Shown one piece after another: positions 17,299 through 25,268 of a stretch of 37,038 nucleotides of DNA. Each line of letters starts with the position of its first letter. Position 1 is the first letter of the stretch. The position numbers and the translations under genes are program-made. The stretch lies in NCBI GenBank assembly GCA_024636975.1, contig JAGXGA010000012.1, positions 1 to 37,038 of the forward strand, in the 5' to 3' direction. Under the pieces are notes generated by a model that made no database searches, had not been told where the DNA came from, and saw only the letters and a program-made list of their open reading frames with translations. This DNA comes from Mariniphaga sp. (GTDB lineage: Bacteria > Bacteroidota > Bacteroidia > Bacteroidales > Prolixibacteraceae).

Positions 17299-17664
17299 AT
17301 GAAATATTTGGAGAACAGTTTTTTATTAATCGCAATTATAGGTTTATTTTCGTCGGTACCCACTGCAGTTTTTGCAGAGACCATAGAAGATAATATTATC
17401 ATAGCGCAAAACGATACAACTCAAAACAAGGTAGTTGTTTATGAAGTATTCGGCATGGATTGCCCGGGTTGCCAGTCGGGGCTTGAAAAGCAGGTAAAAA
17501 AAATTGAAGGGGTTGCTGATGCAAAAGCCAGTTTTATTGCAAAAGAAGTGATTATTGAACTGAAGCCTGATGCTACTGTTTCAGATGAAGAAATTGAATC
17601 ACGAATTAAGAAAGCCAATTTTACCCCCGGAAAGAAAGTTGAAGCCATCAAAAATGAAGAATAA
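17299..17664 (+). CDS. Secreted heavy-metal-associated (HMA) domain protein
   Basis: The 121-residue protein has a signal peptide (MKYLENSFLLIAIIGLFSSV...AVFA) and one HMA domain, seen as VYEVFGMDCPGCQSGLEKQV with the metal-binding CPGC pair, then GVADAKASFIAKEVIIEL. It should bind Cu(I) or a similar ion in the periplasm and hand it to a partner. I chose ATG 17299 because it starts the signal peptide; the frame extends to 17242 but would overlap the preceding gene. The stop overlaps the next gene's start by 11 nt, which suggests translational coupling. Confidence 0.85.
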   Translation: MKYLENSFLLIAIIGLFSSVPTAVFAETIEDNIIIAQNDTTQNKVVVYEVFGMDCPGCQSGLEKQVKKIEGVADAKASFIAKEVIIELKPDATVSDEEIESRIKKANFTPGKKVEAIKNEE

Positions 17665-18463
17665 AGTTTTCAGCATTCTTATGCTGTCCGCCTTGCTTAT
17701 TTCGGTTACACTTAATTCCATAGCAGAAGGTATTAGTGTTGATGCCGGTCTGACCCCAGCCCAGGATCGAATTATTGTGCGATTACAATACAGGAATATT
17801 TTCAATCAAATGGGCAGCAATGATATTGTCATGCATATATTCCCCGTGGTGGTAGCATATGGATTAACCCCCGATATCACCTTAATGATGCGAAACATGT
17901 ACCGTAACGTGGGCATAAACGAAACGATGATGGAAATGGACAGCCGGTGGATGGATCCGTTCCTGATGGGAAAAGTTAAACTATACCGGCACAATGCACC
18001 AACATACACTGTTGGAATTGCCGGTTTTGCAGGAACTACCTTTCCGGTTCTTAACAGTTCAATCTCCAAAAACTATAGTCCGGTAATTGGCCTTAATGTA
18101 TCCTACCGACCCGGTCTCTGGTCGTTCGATTTAAATAATGCTTATGAATGGGTGAACTTAAATACCCGGGAAAGCCAATCGGTTGCAAAAGAAGTACAGG
18201 TGAACATGGCCATATCCCGCAATATTATCTTACCCGGAATAGACAACTGGGTGCTGGCCCCTGTGCAGGAGTTTTCATTTCTGCAATCTCATTCAAATTC
18301 AGAAGATGTTTCAAATAAATATGGATTTATCTCTCCCGGATTTCAGGTTGTATCCCCAAATGTAAAAATTGAGGGATTGTATCAGATTGCCGTAAATTCT
18401 TCCAATAATACAGGTGTCACAAATGGTAACCGGATTATCGTAGGATTAAGGTTCATGTTTTAG
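17654..18463 (+). CDS. Outer-membrane beta-barrel-like protein of the metal operon
   Basis: The 269-residue protein starts with a signal peptide (MKNKVFSILMLSALLISVTLNSIAEG). It has alternating amphipathic strands, many aromatic residues, and a terminal Phe (RIIVGLRFMF), the usual end of an outer-membrane barrel. Its outline (GLTPDITLMMRNMYRN, VGIAGFAGTTFPV, SFDLNNAYEW) resembles the MetA/phenol-degradation-type transporter family and related proteins found beside copper genes. The ATG at 17654 overlaps the HMA gene's stop, so the genes are coupled. The likely role is metal exit or binding at the outer membrane; the substrate is inferred only from context. Confidence 0.75.
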   Translation: MKNKVFSILMLSALLISVTLNSIAEGISVDAGLTPAQDRIIVRLQYRNIFNQMGSNDIVMHIFPVVVAYGLTPDITLMMRNMYRNVGINETMMEMDSRWMDPFLMGKVKLYRHNAPTYTVGIAGFAGTTFPVLNSSISKNYSPVIGLNVSYRPGLWSFDLNNAYEWVNLNTRESQSVAKEVQVNMAISRNIILPGIDNWVLAPVQEFSFLQSHSNSEDVSNKYGFISPGFQVVSPNVKIEGLYQIAVNSSNNTGVTNGNRIIVGLRFMF

Positions 18464-18613
18464 AAGCTGAAATTTTTGTTATGCTTATGCTAAAGAGGAA
18501 AAAGCAAGTAGCTTGGGGTTAATTAATTTGATGCTTTTGTAGTTGCATTGCAGCAGAAAAGTAAAATTTTATAGAAAGGGGCAACTAAAATCTGTATAAG
18601 TTAAGCGATTCAA

Positions 18614-19009
18614 TCAGGCAGTATACCCTTTCCCCATATTAGTATTTCCGGGTTTCATACTCTCCTTAATGGCCTCGTTCAAAACTTCTGCTTTCACGGG
18701 CTTGTTTAAAATCATATCGCAACCGGCATCCTTCATCCTTTTCTTTTGCCTTGCAAGATTTAAAGAAGTTAATGCAATGACCGGGATGTTCTTTTTTAAA
18801 GACTTAATAATTTTGGTAGCCTCAAAGCCATCCATTACAGGCATACTCATATCCATCAAAATAACATCAATTTCATTTCCGGCCTTAACTGCCTCTACAG
18901 CCTCCAGTCCATTGTCTGCTTTTAGGATGTTAACACCCGTTTGCCTGACAATCAATTCTGCATATAACCGGCTTGTTTCATCATCATCTACTATCAAAAT
19001 TGCTTTCAT
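18614..19009 (-). CDS. Stand-alone response-regulator receiver protein
   Basis: The 131-residue CheY-like receiver has an acidic pocket D8-D9, phosphoacceptor Asp53 (ILMDMSMPVMDG), Thr81 (VIALTS) and Lys103 (LNKPV). There is no output domain, so it would pass phosphate to or from a hybrid kinase, or regulate by binding. I chose ATG 19007-19009 (MKAILIVDDD), which starts the receiver fold; a GTG at 19022-19024 would add 5 residues. It is convergent with the metal operon and divergent from the PHP-phosphotransferase gene. The hybrid kinases at 26764-31179 and 33508-35478 are possible partners. Confidence 0.9.
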   Translation of the reverse strand: MKAILIVDDDETSRLYAELIVRQTGVNILKADNGLEAVEAVKAGNEIDVILMDMSMPVMDGFEATKIIKSLKKNIPVIALTSLNLARQKKRMKDAGCDMILNKPVKAEVLNEAIKESMKPGNTNMGKGYTA

Positions 19010-19232
19010 AATTCTATTTTTCACAACACTTCATAACACATCATACCTGTAAAAAATCATGCCAACCACATAAGTCATTAGTTATGTAAAAGTTATAATA
19101 AACACTGAACCTGAGTATTCCACTCTATGTTGGGGTATATTTCCTCAGAACTCTGCCTGATTTTCAATATTTTTTTGTTCAACCGAACCTGTACTCCGAT
19201 CAGTTGTTTCTCTTTAAATTTAAGAAAGTTAT

Positions 19233-20735
19233 ATGATTATTGAAATGCATTGTCACACTTCGGAACATTCAGCCTGTAGCCAGGTTTCAGCTGTTGCTAT
19301 GGTTACTAAAGCGATTCAGGTGGGAATACAGGCCATAGTTTTTACCGATCATCATTATCAATGGAGCGAGGAGGAATTGGCATCCCTGCGCAAGGAGGCG
19401 GGCGTGCCGGAGACATTTAAAATATATTCGGGACAGGAAGTTACCACATATGATTTTGGTGATGTTCTTGTGTATGGCGCAAAGAAAACATACAATAAAC
19501 AGCAAATATCACTGGAGGATATCAGGGCTGAAAACCCGGATGCAGCAATTATATGGGCACACCCATACCGAAATAAGAAAATCCCGACACAGGAAAGGTT
19601 ACTTAGTCCGCTTATTAACGGAGTAGAAATTTTCAATTCAAATTATACCATCCTGGAGGCCAATTATGCCTTAAATGCGTGGCATACCCACAAGTTTACG
19701 GCAATTGGCGGTACCGATACCCATGCCCTGAGCTATACAGGCTCCTACCCTACAATTTTTGACCACCCCGTTAACAGCATAAATGATCTTGCTGAGGAAT
19801 TAAAGGCAGGAAGGTGCAGGCCTTTCTACAAGGAAATACCAAGATCCGGTACAACTAATACAAAGGTAACAGAGATTACAATAGGTCCTAAAAACGGGGA
19901 AGAAAGAAGGAAACTGATTGTTAAAACCTTTGATGATGTTGAAGCCTGGAAATCAGGTGAACGTTCGCACTTAATTATAGAAGAACTTATACAGCAAGGA
20001 TTTGATAAAGGCCTGTACCGCATACCTAAACCTCTGGATAAGGATAAGAACAACCTTTTGCTTATAGAAGAACGAATTGGAGGCAAAAACCTCTTTGAGA
20101 CTCTGGTTGAGGCAAAACCCTCTGCTGCATCAAAATATTTACAAATGACTGCAAAATGGCTGAGCAAGCTTCATAATATGAAACTGAAAATTCCTCCTTC
20201 AGATGAGTATCTGAAAATTGAGCCTGAGCGTATTGAATACTATTTGAAAAGCCTTGTAGAAACAAACAACAAACATTTGCCCCGGGTACGCGAAATAAAA
20301 GACCTGGTACTGGCAAAAGAAATAGAATTAATTACCAAACGTCCGGAAGTCCTGGTTCAGGGCCATGGGGATTATCATCCAAAAAATATATTTATCAATA
20401 CGGAAGCTCATGATGCATATGTTGCAGTAATCGATTTCGACAGTTCATACCAACTGCCCCGTGCTTTTGATGTGGGAACCTTTTTGGCACAATACCTCAA
20501 TATGTTTTTTAACAATTATGAGATTCAGCAAAAAGCTCCGTCAGCTATATTTCTGGAAACATATCTTGCTACAGCTACTGATCTTGAGCATGATTTTCTT
20601 AACAATGTAAATTTATATAAAGCACGTGCATGCCTAAGTATATTATATTACCTGGCAAAAGTGGATTTGGGAGAAAGCGAAAACTTTTTTCGCATAATGG
20701 TGGAGGCAGAGAAGAGCATGGTTTCGATTATATGA
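19233..20735 (+). CDS. PHP phosphoesterase-aminoglycoside phosphotransferase-like fusion
   Basis: The 500-residue protein has two domains. The first (about 1-215) is a PHP metal-dependent phosphoesterase: HCH at 6-8, TDHH at 38-41, AHPYR at 109-113 and GGTDTHA at 159-165 supply the metal ligands. The second (about 225-500) has the fold of aminoglycoside/choline phosphotransferases: an ATP-binding region with a LLIEERIGGKNLFE linker, the catalytic HGDYHPKN at 378-385, and metal-binding DFDSS at 401-405. One half would remove a phosphate and the other add one. The substrate is unknown; it may be a sugar, nucleotide or amino alcohol. It is transcribed alone and is followed at once by a tandem repeat. 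Confidence 0.8.
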   Translation: MIIEMHCHTSEHSACSQVSAVAMVTKAIQVGIQAIVFTDHHYQWSEEELASLRKEAGVPETFKIYSGQEVTTYDFGDVLVYGAKKTYNKQQISLEDIRAENPDAAIIWAHPYRNKKIPTQERLLSPLINGVEIFNSNYTILEANYALNAWHTHKFTAIGGTDTHALSYTGSYPTIFDHPVNSINDLAEELKAGRCRPFYKEIPRSGTTNTKVTEITIGPKNGEERRKLIVKTFDDVEAWKSGERSHLIIEELIQQGFDKGLYRIPKPLDKDKNNLLLIEERIGGKNLFETLVEAKPSAASKYLQMTAKWLSKLHNMKLKIPPSDEYLKIEPERIEYYLKSLVETNNKHLPRVREIKDLVLAKEIELITKRPEVLVQGHGDYHPKNIFINTEAHDAYVAVIDFDSSYQLPRAFDVGTFLAQYLNMFFNNYEIQQKAPSAIFLETYLATATDLEHDFLNNVNLYKARACLSILYYLAKVDLGESENFFRIMVEAEKSMVSII

Positions 20736-20747
20736 GGGGGGGTGAGC

Positions 20748-20890
20748 GAGTGAGTGAATGAGTGAATGAGTGAATGAGTGATTGAGTGATTGAGTGAATG
20801 AGTGAATGAGTGAATGAGGGAATGAGTGATTGAGTGAATGGGTGAATGGGTGATTGATAGAGAATGATAGAGAATGATAGAGAATGATGG
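20748..20890 (+). repeat. Tandem repeats: GAGTGAAT octamers, then AGAGAATGAT decamers
   Basis: From about 20748 to 20856 the sequence is an 8-bp repeat, mainly GAGTGAAT and GAGTGATT with minor variants. It is followed by about 3-4 copies of a 10-bp unit AGAGAATGAT to about 20890. It starts about 10 bp after the stop of the PHP fusion gene. Such an array can change length by slippage, and it lies outside the coding frame. The open frame on the opposite strand is an artefact of the repeat. Confidence 0.85.
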
Positions 20891-20926
20891 AGATTGAGTG
20901 TTACCCTTTGTTGATTCAGATTGCCG

Positions 20927-20958
20927 GACTCCTGGGAGTCGGACTTTCTAAGTCCGAC
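20927..20958. repeat. Two overlapping inverted repeats
   Basis: GACTCC-TG-GGAGTC at 20927-20940 overlaps GTCGGACTT-TCT-AAGTCCGAC at 20938-20958. The two hairpins share three bases and could compete. Shorter palindromes GGCTTTAGCC lie at 21039-21048 and 21084-21093. The stretch 20891-21176 otherwise holds no gene. Confidence 0.65.
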
Positions 20959-21176
20959 ATTTGGTTCGTTAAGCAAATACCTGAAAAAAATGTAAAATTG
21001 TAATTGTTAAATTGTGCATTCTAATGGAATTGCTGTTCGGCTTTAGCCAACGGGTAAATATTGATTTTGTACCTCCCCTCCCCGGCTTTAGCCACATTTG
21101 ATAAATGTTGTTTTAGCATGAAACATTTCCTGCTGCAGGTCAGGAAGCTAAAAGAAATGCTCTGCCCATAGTATTT

Positions 21177-21220
21177 AAAAAAAAACATCCTTATTCCCGG
21201 GAATAAGGATGTTTTTTTTT
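21177..21220 (-). terminator. Perfect hairpin terminator
   Basis: A 22-bp perfect palindrome centred on CCC/GGG (ACATCCTTATTCCC paired with its complement) is flanked by A and T runs on both sides. Its form suits an intrinsic terminator in either direction. It lies 38 bp downstream of the stop of the small gene at 21258-21512 on the minus strand, which supports that gene. Confidence 0.75.
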
Positions 21221-21257
21221 AAGTGTTAATATATAGTGTGTTTGTGTATTTAAACTT

Positions 21258-21512
21258 TTAGTTCCACATTTCTGCAGGTTCATTCTTTTCAAACTGAACT
21301 GCTTCTTCAGTGCTTTGGTTTTTTCCATAATTTGAAAAAACTTCCAGTAATATGTCGGCATGCATATCGGAATACTTGTCGTAGCAATACTTAAGTACTT
21401 CAAATATGTCGTGCTGATTTGTCCTGTTTACCAGTTTCTCCAGTTCTTTTCTGAATAAAGGTTTATCTAAACAGACTTCCCATAATTTCATTTTAGCGTA
21501 TTCTTTCATCAT
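21258..21512 (-). CDS. Small hypothetical protein
   Basis: The 84-residue frame (83 if the second ATG is used) encodes an acidic, helix-rich protein (KEYAKMKLWEVCLDKPLFRK, then KELEKLVNRTNQHDIFEVLK) and ends AVQFEKNEPAEMWN. I do not recognise a family. It looks real because a strong hairpin terminator follows its stop, codon use is ordinary, and no other frame explains the stretch. It is soluble, with two or three predicted helices. The stop is at 21258-21260. Confidence 0.6.
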   Translation of the reverse strand: MMKEYAKMKLWEVCLDKPLFRKELEKLVNRTNQHDIFEVLKYCYDKYSDMHADILLEVFSNYGKNQSTEEAVQFEKNEPAEMWN

Positions 21513-21868
21513 TTCAGGAAATATTAAATTAATTAATGCTTTTTTTTATTACTTCTACAATAAGTTACTACATCTGTTACTCAACCCTTGTGCCACATGA
21601 ATTCAAAAAGTTACGGTTCTGTTGATCAGTGCCTTTAGAAAACAGCCTTTGTATCTTCCAGATAGTATGTAGCACAATCTCTACAACTTATGTGGAAAAA
21701 TTGCCTCGAAGGGGGCTTGTATAACATAGGACACAGGGGACAGTTGTACAATGTTCCAGAAGTCCCAAATGTCCCATGATGATATAGCTGGAATTAAATA
21801 CGGCAGATAATGCTGTATTTGGGGTAGTTTTCTTTTCTAATAGCAGCAAATTATTTATCTTATGCTCT
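21513..21868. other. Intergenic stretch with a degenerate GGGACA repeat
   Basis: I see no gene here. GGACACAGGGGACAGTTGT at 21729-21747 and its inverted relative AAGTCCCAAATGTCCC at about 21760-21777 belong to a degenerate repeat also found at 23158, 25983-26250 and 31321. Confidence 0.5.
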
Positions 21869-21876
21869 TAACTTTG
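21869..21876 (+). promoter_or_regulatory. -7 promoter box of the PQQ-like propeller gene
   Basis: TAACTTTG matches TAnnTTTG. It lies only 2 nt before the first ATG (21879) but 17 nt before the next in-frame ATG (21894). A transcript from it would begin near 21883, so it favours the later start. Confidence 0.45.
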
Positions 21877-21893
21877 AAATGATAAAAAAAACC

Positions 21894-23147
21894 ATGCAAA
21901 AACAAGTAACGTTCTCTGTTCTGATATTTATTTCATTTTTTTTCTTAACCAATACCAATGCCCAGGAAACATCAGGGTGGCGACCCGAAAACCGCACAGG
22001 TGTTTCATCAGAAACAGGCCTTTTGAAAGTATGGCCTGAAAACGGGCCGGAATTAGTATGGGAAACCCTTGAGCTTGGAAAGGGTAACTCCTCCCCTTCC
22101 TTTGGCAACAATAAAATATATATTACCGGCACCGACAATAACAATGATATATTATATGCACTAGACATGAACGGGACTATTACCTGGCAAAAAGTGATGG
22201 GCCGTGCATGGGAAGGTTCTTACCCCCATAGCCGGGCCACACCGACGGTGGAAGGCAACCGCGTTTATACCTGCAGCGGATTGGGCGATCTGGCTTGTTT
22301 CGATGGCAATTCAGGTGAAATTATATGGTCGTACCAGGGCAGCGAAGAAAACAAGGGAACCTATGGAAAATGGGGAATTGCAGAATCGTTGGTGGTAGAT
22401 GGCGAAAAAATATATTTCACCCCCGGCGGACCGGAAACCAATACAATTGCTTTAAATAAAAATACCGGCGCTATTATCTGGAAGTCGGAAAGCCTGGATG
22501 ACGAACCGGGATACGTTTCTCCCATTCTCAGAGAGTATGCAGGCAAAAAAATGCTTATCAACGTATCGCTTGATCATGTTTATGGTGTGGATGTTACCAA
22601 TGGCAAAATCTTGTGGAAAGTAGCCCATGCAAATGCAAGAGAAGGACGGGAGAACATTCTGTGTGTTACTCCCCTTTTCAGCGATGGGAAAGTTTATGTC
22701 ACAGGTGGATACGATATCGGGGGCTACCAGGTGAAAATTGCCGGTGATGGAAACAGTGCCGAAGTGGTTTGGTCGGATGATGTTCTTGATGTTCACCATG
22801 GAGGCATTGTGCTTGTTGATGGATACATTTACGGGTCTAACTGGTTAAACAATGCCAACGGAAACTGGTGCTCCATAAACTGGGAAACCGGTAAAAAAAT
22901 GTGGGAAGAGCACTGGCAGTGCAAGGGCTCAGTTATTGCAGCGGAAGGAATGCTGTATATTTATGATGAAAAACGAGGAAACATCGGACTGGCAGAAGCC
23001 ACTCCTGAAAAGTTTAATCTGATCAGCAGTTTTCAGATAACACAGGGAGATGCCGGCCCCTATTGGGCACACCCGGTTATTCATAACGGAATCCTTTACC
23101 TGCGACATAACAATGCTTTTATGGCTTATGATATTAAGTCCGATTAA
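21894..23147 (+). CDS. Secreted PQQ-like beta-propeller protein
   Basis: The 417-residue protein has a signal peptide (MQKQVTFSVLIFISFFFLTNTNA) and about seven beta-propeller blades of the PQQ/WD-like type, each carrying the pattern of a Gly/Asp-rich turn and GxIxWK or LVWE (for example ALDMNGTITWQKV, NTGAIIWKSES, NGKILWKVAH). The family resembles BamB and quinoprotein-like proteins. There is no visible PQQ-binding disulfide or catalytic residue, so it probably binds or scaffolds rather than oxidises. I chose ATG 21894 over 21879 because the -7 box 21869-21876 would start the transcript after the earlier ATG. It is transcribed alone. Confidence 0.85.
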   Translation: MQKQVTFSVLIFISFFFLTNTNAQETSGWRPENRTGVSSETGLLKVWPENGPELVWETLELGKGNSSPSFGNNKIYITGTDNNNDILYALDMNGTITWQKVMGRAWEGSYPHSRATPTVEGNRVYTCSGLGDLACFDGNSGEIIWSYQGSEENKGTYGKWGIAESLVVDGEKIYFTPGGPETNTIALNKNTGAIIWKSESLDDEPGYVSPILREYAGKKMLINVSLDHVYGVDVTNGKILWKVAHANAREGRENILCVTPLFSDGKVYVTGGYDIGGYQVKIAGDGNSAEVVWSDDVLDVHHGGIVLVDGYIYGSNWLNNANGNWCSINWETGKKMWEEHWQCKGSVIAAEGMLYIYDEKRGNIGLAEATPEKFNLISSFQITQGDAGPYWAHPVIHNGILYLRHNNAFMAYDIKSD

Positions 23148-23298
23148 ATTAATAGTTTTGGGACATGAGTGCTAACGGGAACATTATTGAAGTAATTATG
23201 ACTGCCCCCCGATTTGGGTGCTAACTTTGAAAATTCCTTTTAAACTGTCTTGTCAAAGGAATAATATTTTACTTATGCCTTTTGCGATGCCGAATTCT

Positions 23299-23306
23299 TA
23301 TCTTTA
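23299..23306 (+). promoter_or_regulatory. Possible -7 box of the HMA-AraC regulator
   Basis: TATCTTTA differs from the TAnnTTTG consensus in the last base and sits 22 nt before the TTG start. It is one of several TAnCTTTA boxes in this part of the window. Confidence 0.35.
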
Positions 23307-23328
23307 CTGATTCATTTAATGTGAGAAA

Positions 23329-23913
23329 TTGAAAATATTCATTAGAAATATGGTCTGTAAACGCTGCCAGATGGTGGTTAACTCCGAACTGGAAAAATTG
23401 GGCGTACACCATATTAATGTAAAAATAGGGGAAGCGGAATTTGATGAAAGCCTGTTGCCTGAACAACTGAATCAATTGAATGATGAGTTAAAAAAGGCAG
23501 GACTGGTATTGATGAACGACAAGAAAAGCATCCTGATTGAAAAAATAAAAAGTGCAATAATCGAACTTGTGTATTTTTCAGAAGAACAAATCAGAATGAA
23601 CCTTTCGGATTTCCTCAGTGAAAAGCTTGATTATGATTACACCTACCTTGCTAATCTGTTTTCCGAAAGCTGTGGAATGACCATAGAAAGGTTTTATCTG
23701 ACAAACAAAATAGAAAGGGTGAAAGAACTGATTATTTATGATGAACTGAATCTTTCGGAAATTGCCTACCGGATGCATTACAGCAGCGTAGCACATTTAT
23801 CCAATCAGTTTAAAAAGTTCACCGGCCTTACCCCCACCGGATTCAAAATGCTTAAAAACAAATCACACAGCTCCATCGATAATGAGAAAGCACATAATTC
23901 TGCAAAAAACTAA
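23329..23913 (+). CDS. AraC-family regulator with N-terminal HMA-like domain
   Basis: The 194-residue regulator starts with an HMA-like fold (KIFIRNMVCKRCQMVVNSEL) that carries the Cys pair C10-C13. It continues through a helical linker to a double helix-turn-helix AraC domain (NLSDFLSEKLDYDYTYLANL and LNLSEIAYRMHYSSVAHLSN). This layout is common in Bacteroidota and fits a metal-sensing regulator, perhaps of the copper operon 5 kb upstream (inference). The start is TTG 23329-23331: a stop codon lies in frame at 23317-23319, so an upstream start is not possible, and the next ATG (23350) would delete most of the first HMA strand. Confidence 0.82.
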   Translation: MKIFIRNMVCKRCQMVVNSELEKLGVHHINVKIGEAEFDESLLPEQLNQLNDELKKAGLVLMNDKKSILIEKIKSAIIELVYFSEEQIRMNLSDFLSEKLDYDYTYLANLFSESCGMTIERFYLTNKIERVKELIIYDELNLSEIAYRMHYSSVAHLSNQFKKFTGLTPTGFKMLKNKSHSSIDNEKAHNSAKN

Positions 23914-23928
23914 TTGGGAGTATTTATT

Positions 23929-24438
23929 CTAATTCATTGAATACCCACTCAGCGATCTGGCTAGCTTTTTCCTTGAAAAAAATATCCGGCTTTTAACCGT
24001 TCCAAGTGGTAATGCCATCCGTTCTGCAATTTCTTTATATTGATATCCTTCAAGGAATAAATTGAAAGGTATCCTGAAATCATCATTCAGAGCATTGATA
24101 GCTTGTTTTATTTCGCTGGTATTGTAATATGATTCGGGTGAAGGAAAAACATTGTCTTCCGAAAACAACAGGCGAAGATCATTGGGTGACTCTTCAAAGA
24201 TGTTTCTTTTTATTACTTTCCTTCGGTAATTATTTATGTATGTATTCTTCATTATGGTGTATACCCAGGCTTTAAAGTTTGTGTCTGCTTTGAACTTATC
24301 CTTGAACAACAACGCTTTTAACAGGGTATCCTGTAATAGGTCGTCGGCACGGTCGGAAGCTGAGGTTAAACTAAGGGCATAAAATTGAAGATTGCTTTTT
24401 AATTCCAGAAGATTACTGGTAAACTGACACTGATTCAT
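23929..24438 (-). CDS. ECF-type RNA polymerase sigma factor
   Basis: The 169-residue sigma-70-family protein has region 2 (about 12-75, with SASDRADDLLQDTLLKALLF and FKAWVYTIMKNTYINNYRRK) and region 4 (about 112-160, with EGYQYKEIAERMALPLGTVK and SRIFFSRKKLARSL). It directs polymerase to a stress or envelope regulon. No anti-sigma gene is adjacent; the neighbouring small lipoprotein and PAS genes share its promoter layout, so they may be in its regulon or under a common regulator. It ends 15 bp from the convergent HMA-AraC gene. The start ATG 24438 is supported by the -7 box at 24466-24473. Confidence 0.9.
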   Translation of the reverse strand: MNQCQFTSNLLELKSNLQFYALSLTSASDRADDLLQDTLLKALLFKDKFKADTNFKAWVYTIMKNTYINNYRRKVIKRNIFEESPNDLRLLFSEDNVFPSPESYYNTSEIKQAINALNDDFRIPFNLFLEGYQYKEIAERMALPLGTVKSRIFFSRKKLARSLSGYSMN

Positions 24439-24465
24439 AGCGCTATTATATGGTTTTTATTTATT

Positions 24466-24533
24466 TAAAGATAATGCAGATTCCTGATCCAGGGATTACA
24501 CTTTTATTAATTAATCTTATATAATTCACACTT
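24466..24533 (-). promoter_or_regulatory. Promoter block of the ECF sigma gene with paired 21-bp-spaced motifs
   Basis: On the minus strand the order is: a far motif GTGTGAATTATATAAG (ending near 24533), a near motif AAGTGTAATC 21 bp closer to the gene, a 21-nt gap, and the -7 box TATCTTTA (24466-24473), 27 nt before the ATG. The same geometry occurs upstream of the next two genes. Confidence 0.55.
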
Positions 24534-24570
24534 ATGAAAAGTTAAGCTGCTGGTTGATTTTCCAGAGACA

Positions 24571-24604
24571 AAAAAAAAATCATACCAGATCCTGGAATGA
24601 TTTT
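24571..24604 (-). terminator. Hairpin terminator of the small lipoprotein gene
   Basis: AAAATCATaCCAG pairs with CTGGaATGATTTT around loop ATC, with one mismatch. On the minus strand the hairpin is followed by a run of about nine T. It lies about 45 bp downstream of the stop at 24651, as expected for an intrinsic terminator, and separates the lipoprotein from the sigma gene. Confidence 0.7.
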
Positions 24605-24650
24605 CATTTGCAGAATTAATTGAATGATCACTAATATTCTAAAAATACTT

Positions 24651-25094
24651 TTAGTAAAAAGAATTTGTTTGTAGAATTTTTTCAGAATCGGGATACCTTA
24701 CATCAATACCATTTTCGGCAGTGACAAAAAACCTGACCGGCTTGTATGAGGTTACTGTCTCCAGTGAAGCAATGTGTTGTTTCGATAAAAAACCGGTAGA
24801 ACTTTTTAATTGTCCCAGGTTTTCATTATTTCCCCTGTCTGTTTCCATCCAGAGCACATAAGTATCTTTTGATGTCTGCAGGCGTTCAACTTCTGCCAGA
24901 TCTTCGATCTGCACCTTTATGACATAATTCTGATTTCCGTCTTTTTTGACCTTTACATTACCTGTAGCCGACGGAACAACTGATGAATTTAAAAAAGGTT
25001 CGGTGCTTGAACATGATGCAATAAACAGCATCATCGATATAAGAATTAATCCTGAAAAGAAAATCTTTTTTATCCGGCGCAATTGTGTTTTCAT
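24651..25094 (-). CDS. Small lipoprotein of a Bacteroidota stress-associated type
   Basis: The 147-residue lipoprotein has the start MKTQLRRIKKIFFSGLILIS and the lipobox FIASC. The mature part (ATGNVKVKKDGNQNYVIKVQ, AEVERLQTSKDTYVLWMETD, PVRFFVTAENG) resembles an uncharacterised Bacteroidota family with a beta-sandwich outline. No enzyme motif is visible. I chose ATG 25092-25094: the -7 box at 25133-25140 lies only 6 nt before the longer start at 25127, so the long version would lack a leader. Its promoter layout matches the sigma and PAS genes on either side. Confidence 0.7.
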   Translation of the reverse strand: MKTQLRRIKKIFFSGLILISMMLFIASCSSTEPFLNSSVVPSATGNVKVKKDGNQNYVIKVQIEDLAEVERLQTSKDTYVLWMETDRGNNENLGQLKSSTGFLSKQHIASLETVTSYKPVRFFVTAENGIDVRYPDSEKILQTNSFY

Positions 25095-25132
25095 AACGAA
25101 AGTTTTAAATGTTGTATAAGATTCCATCTAAG

Positions 25133-25199
25133 TAAAGGTAATTATGTTTTTACCCCTAAACGTTATATAATTCATGATATGATTTGCATTATTCACACA
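25133..25199 (-). promoter_or_regulatory. Promoter block of the small lipoprotein gene with paired motifs
   Basis: On the minus strand the far motif is TGTGTGAATAATGCAAA, and 21 bp closer lies GAATTATATAACG. After a 21-nt gap comes the -7 box TACCTTTA (25133-25140), 38 nt before the ATG at 25094. Confidence 0.55.
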
Positions 25200-25268
25200 T
25201 TTAATAGGGCAAAATGATAATCTGGCTGCTTATAATCAATATTTGGTATGATGTTATAAATGAACTGA

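Noticed and set aside
17570-17653. Earlier start for the barrel protein
   Set aside because: It would overlap the HMA gene by nearly 100 nt and place 28 non-homologous residues before a clear signal peptide.
20748-20890. Possible CRISPR array
   Set aside because: The units are 8 and 10 bp with no spacers, so this is a simple tandem repeat.
20728-20976. Open frame on the minus strand rich in Ser, His, Thr and Leu
   Set aside because: It is the translation of the 8-bp tandem repeat and has no start signal or conserved content.
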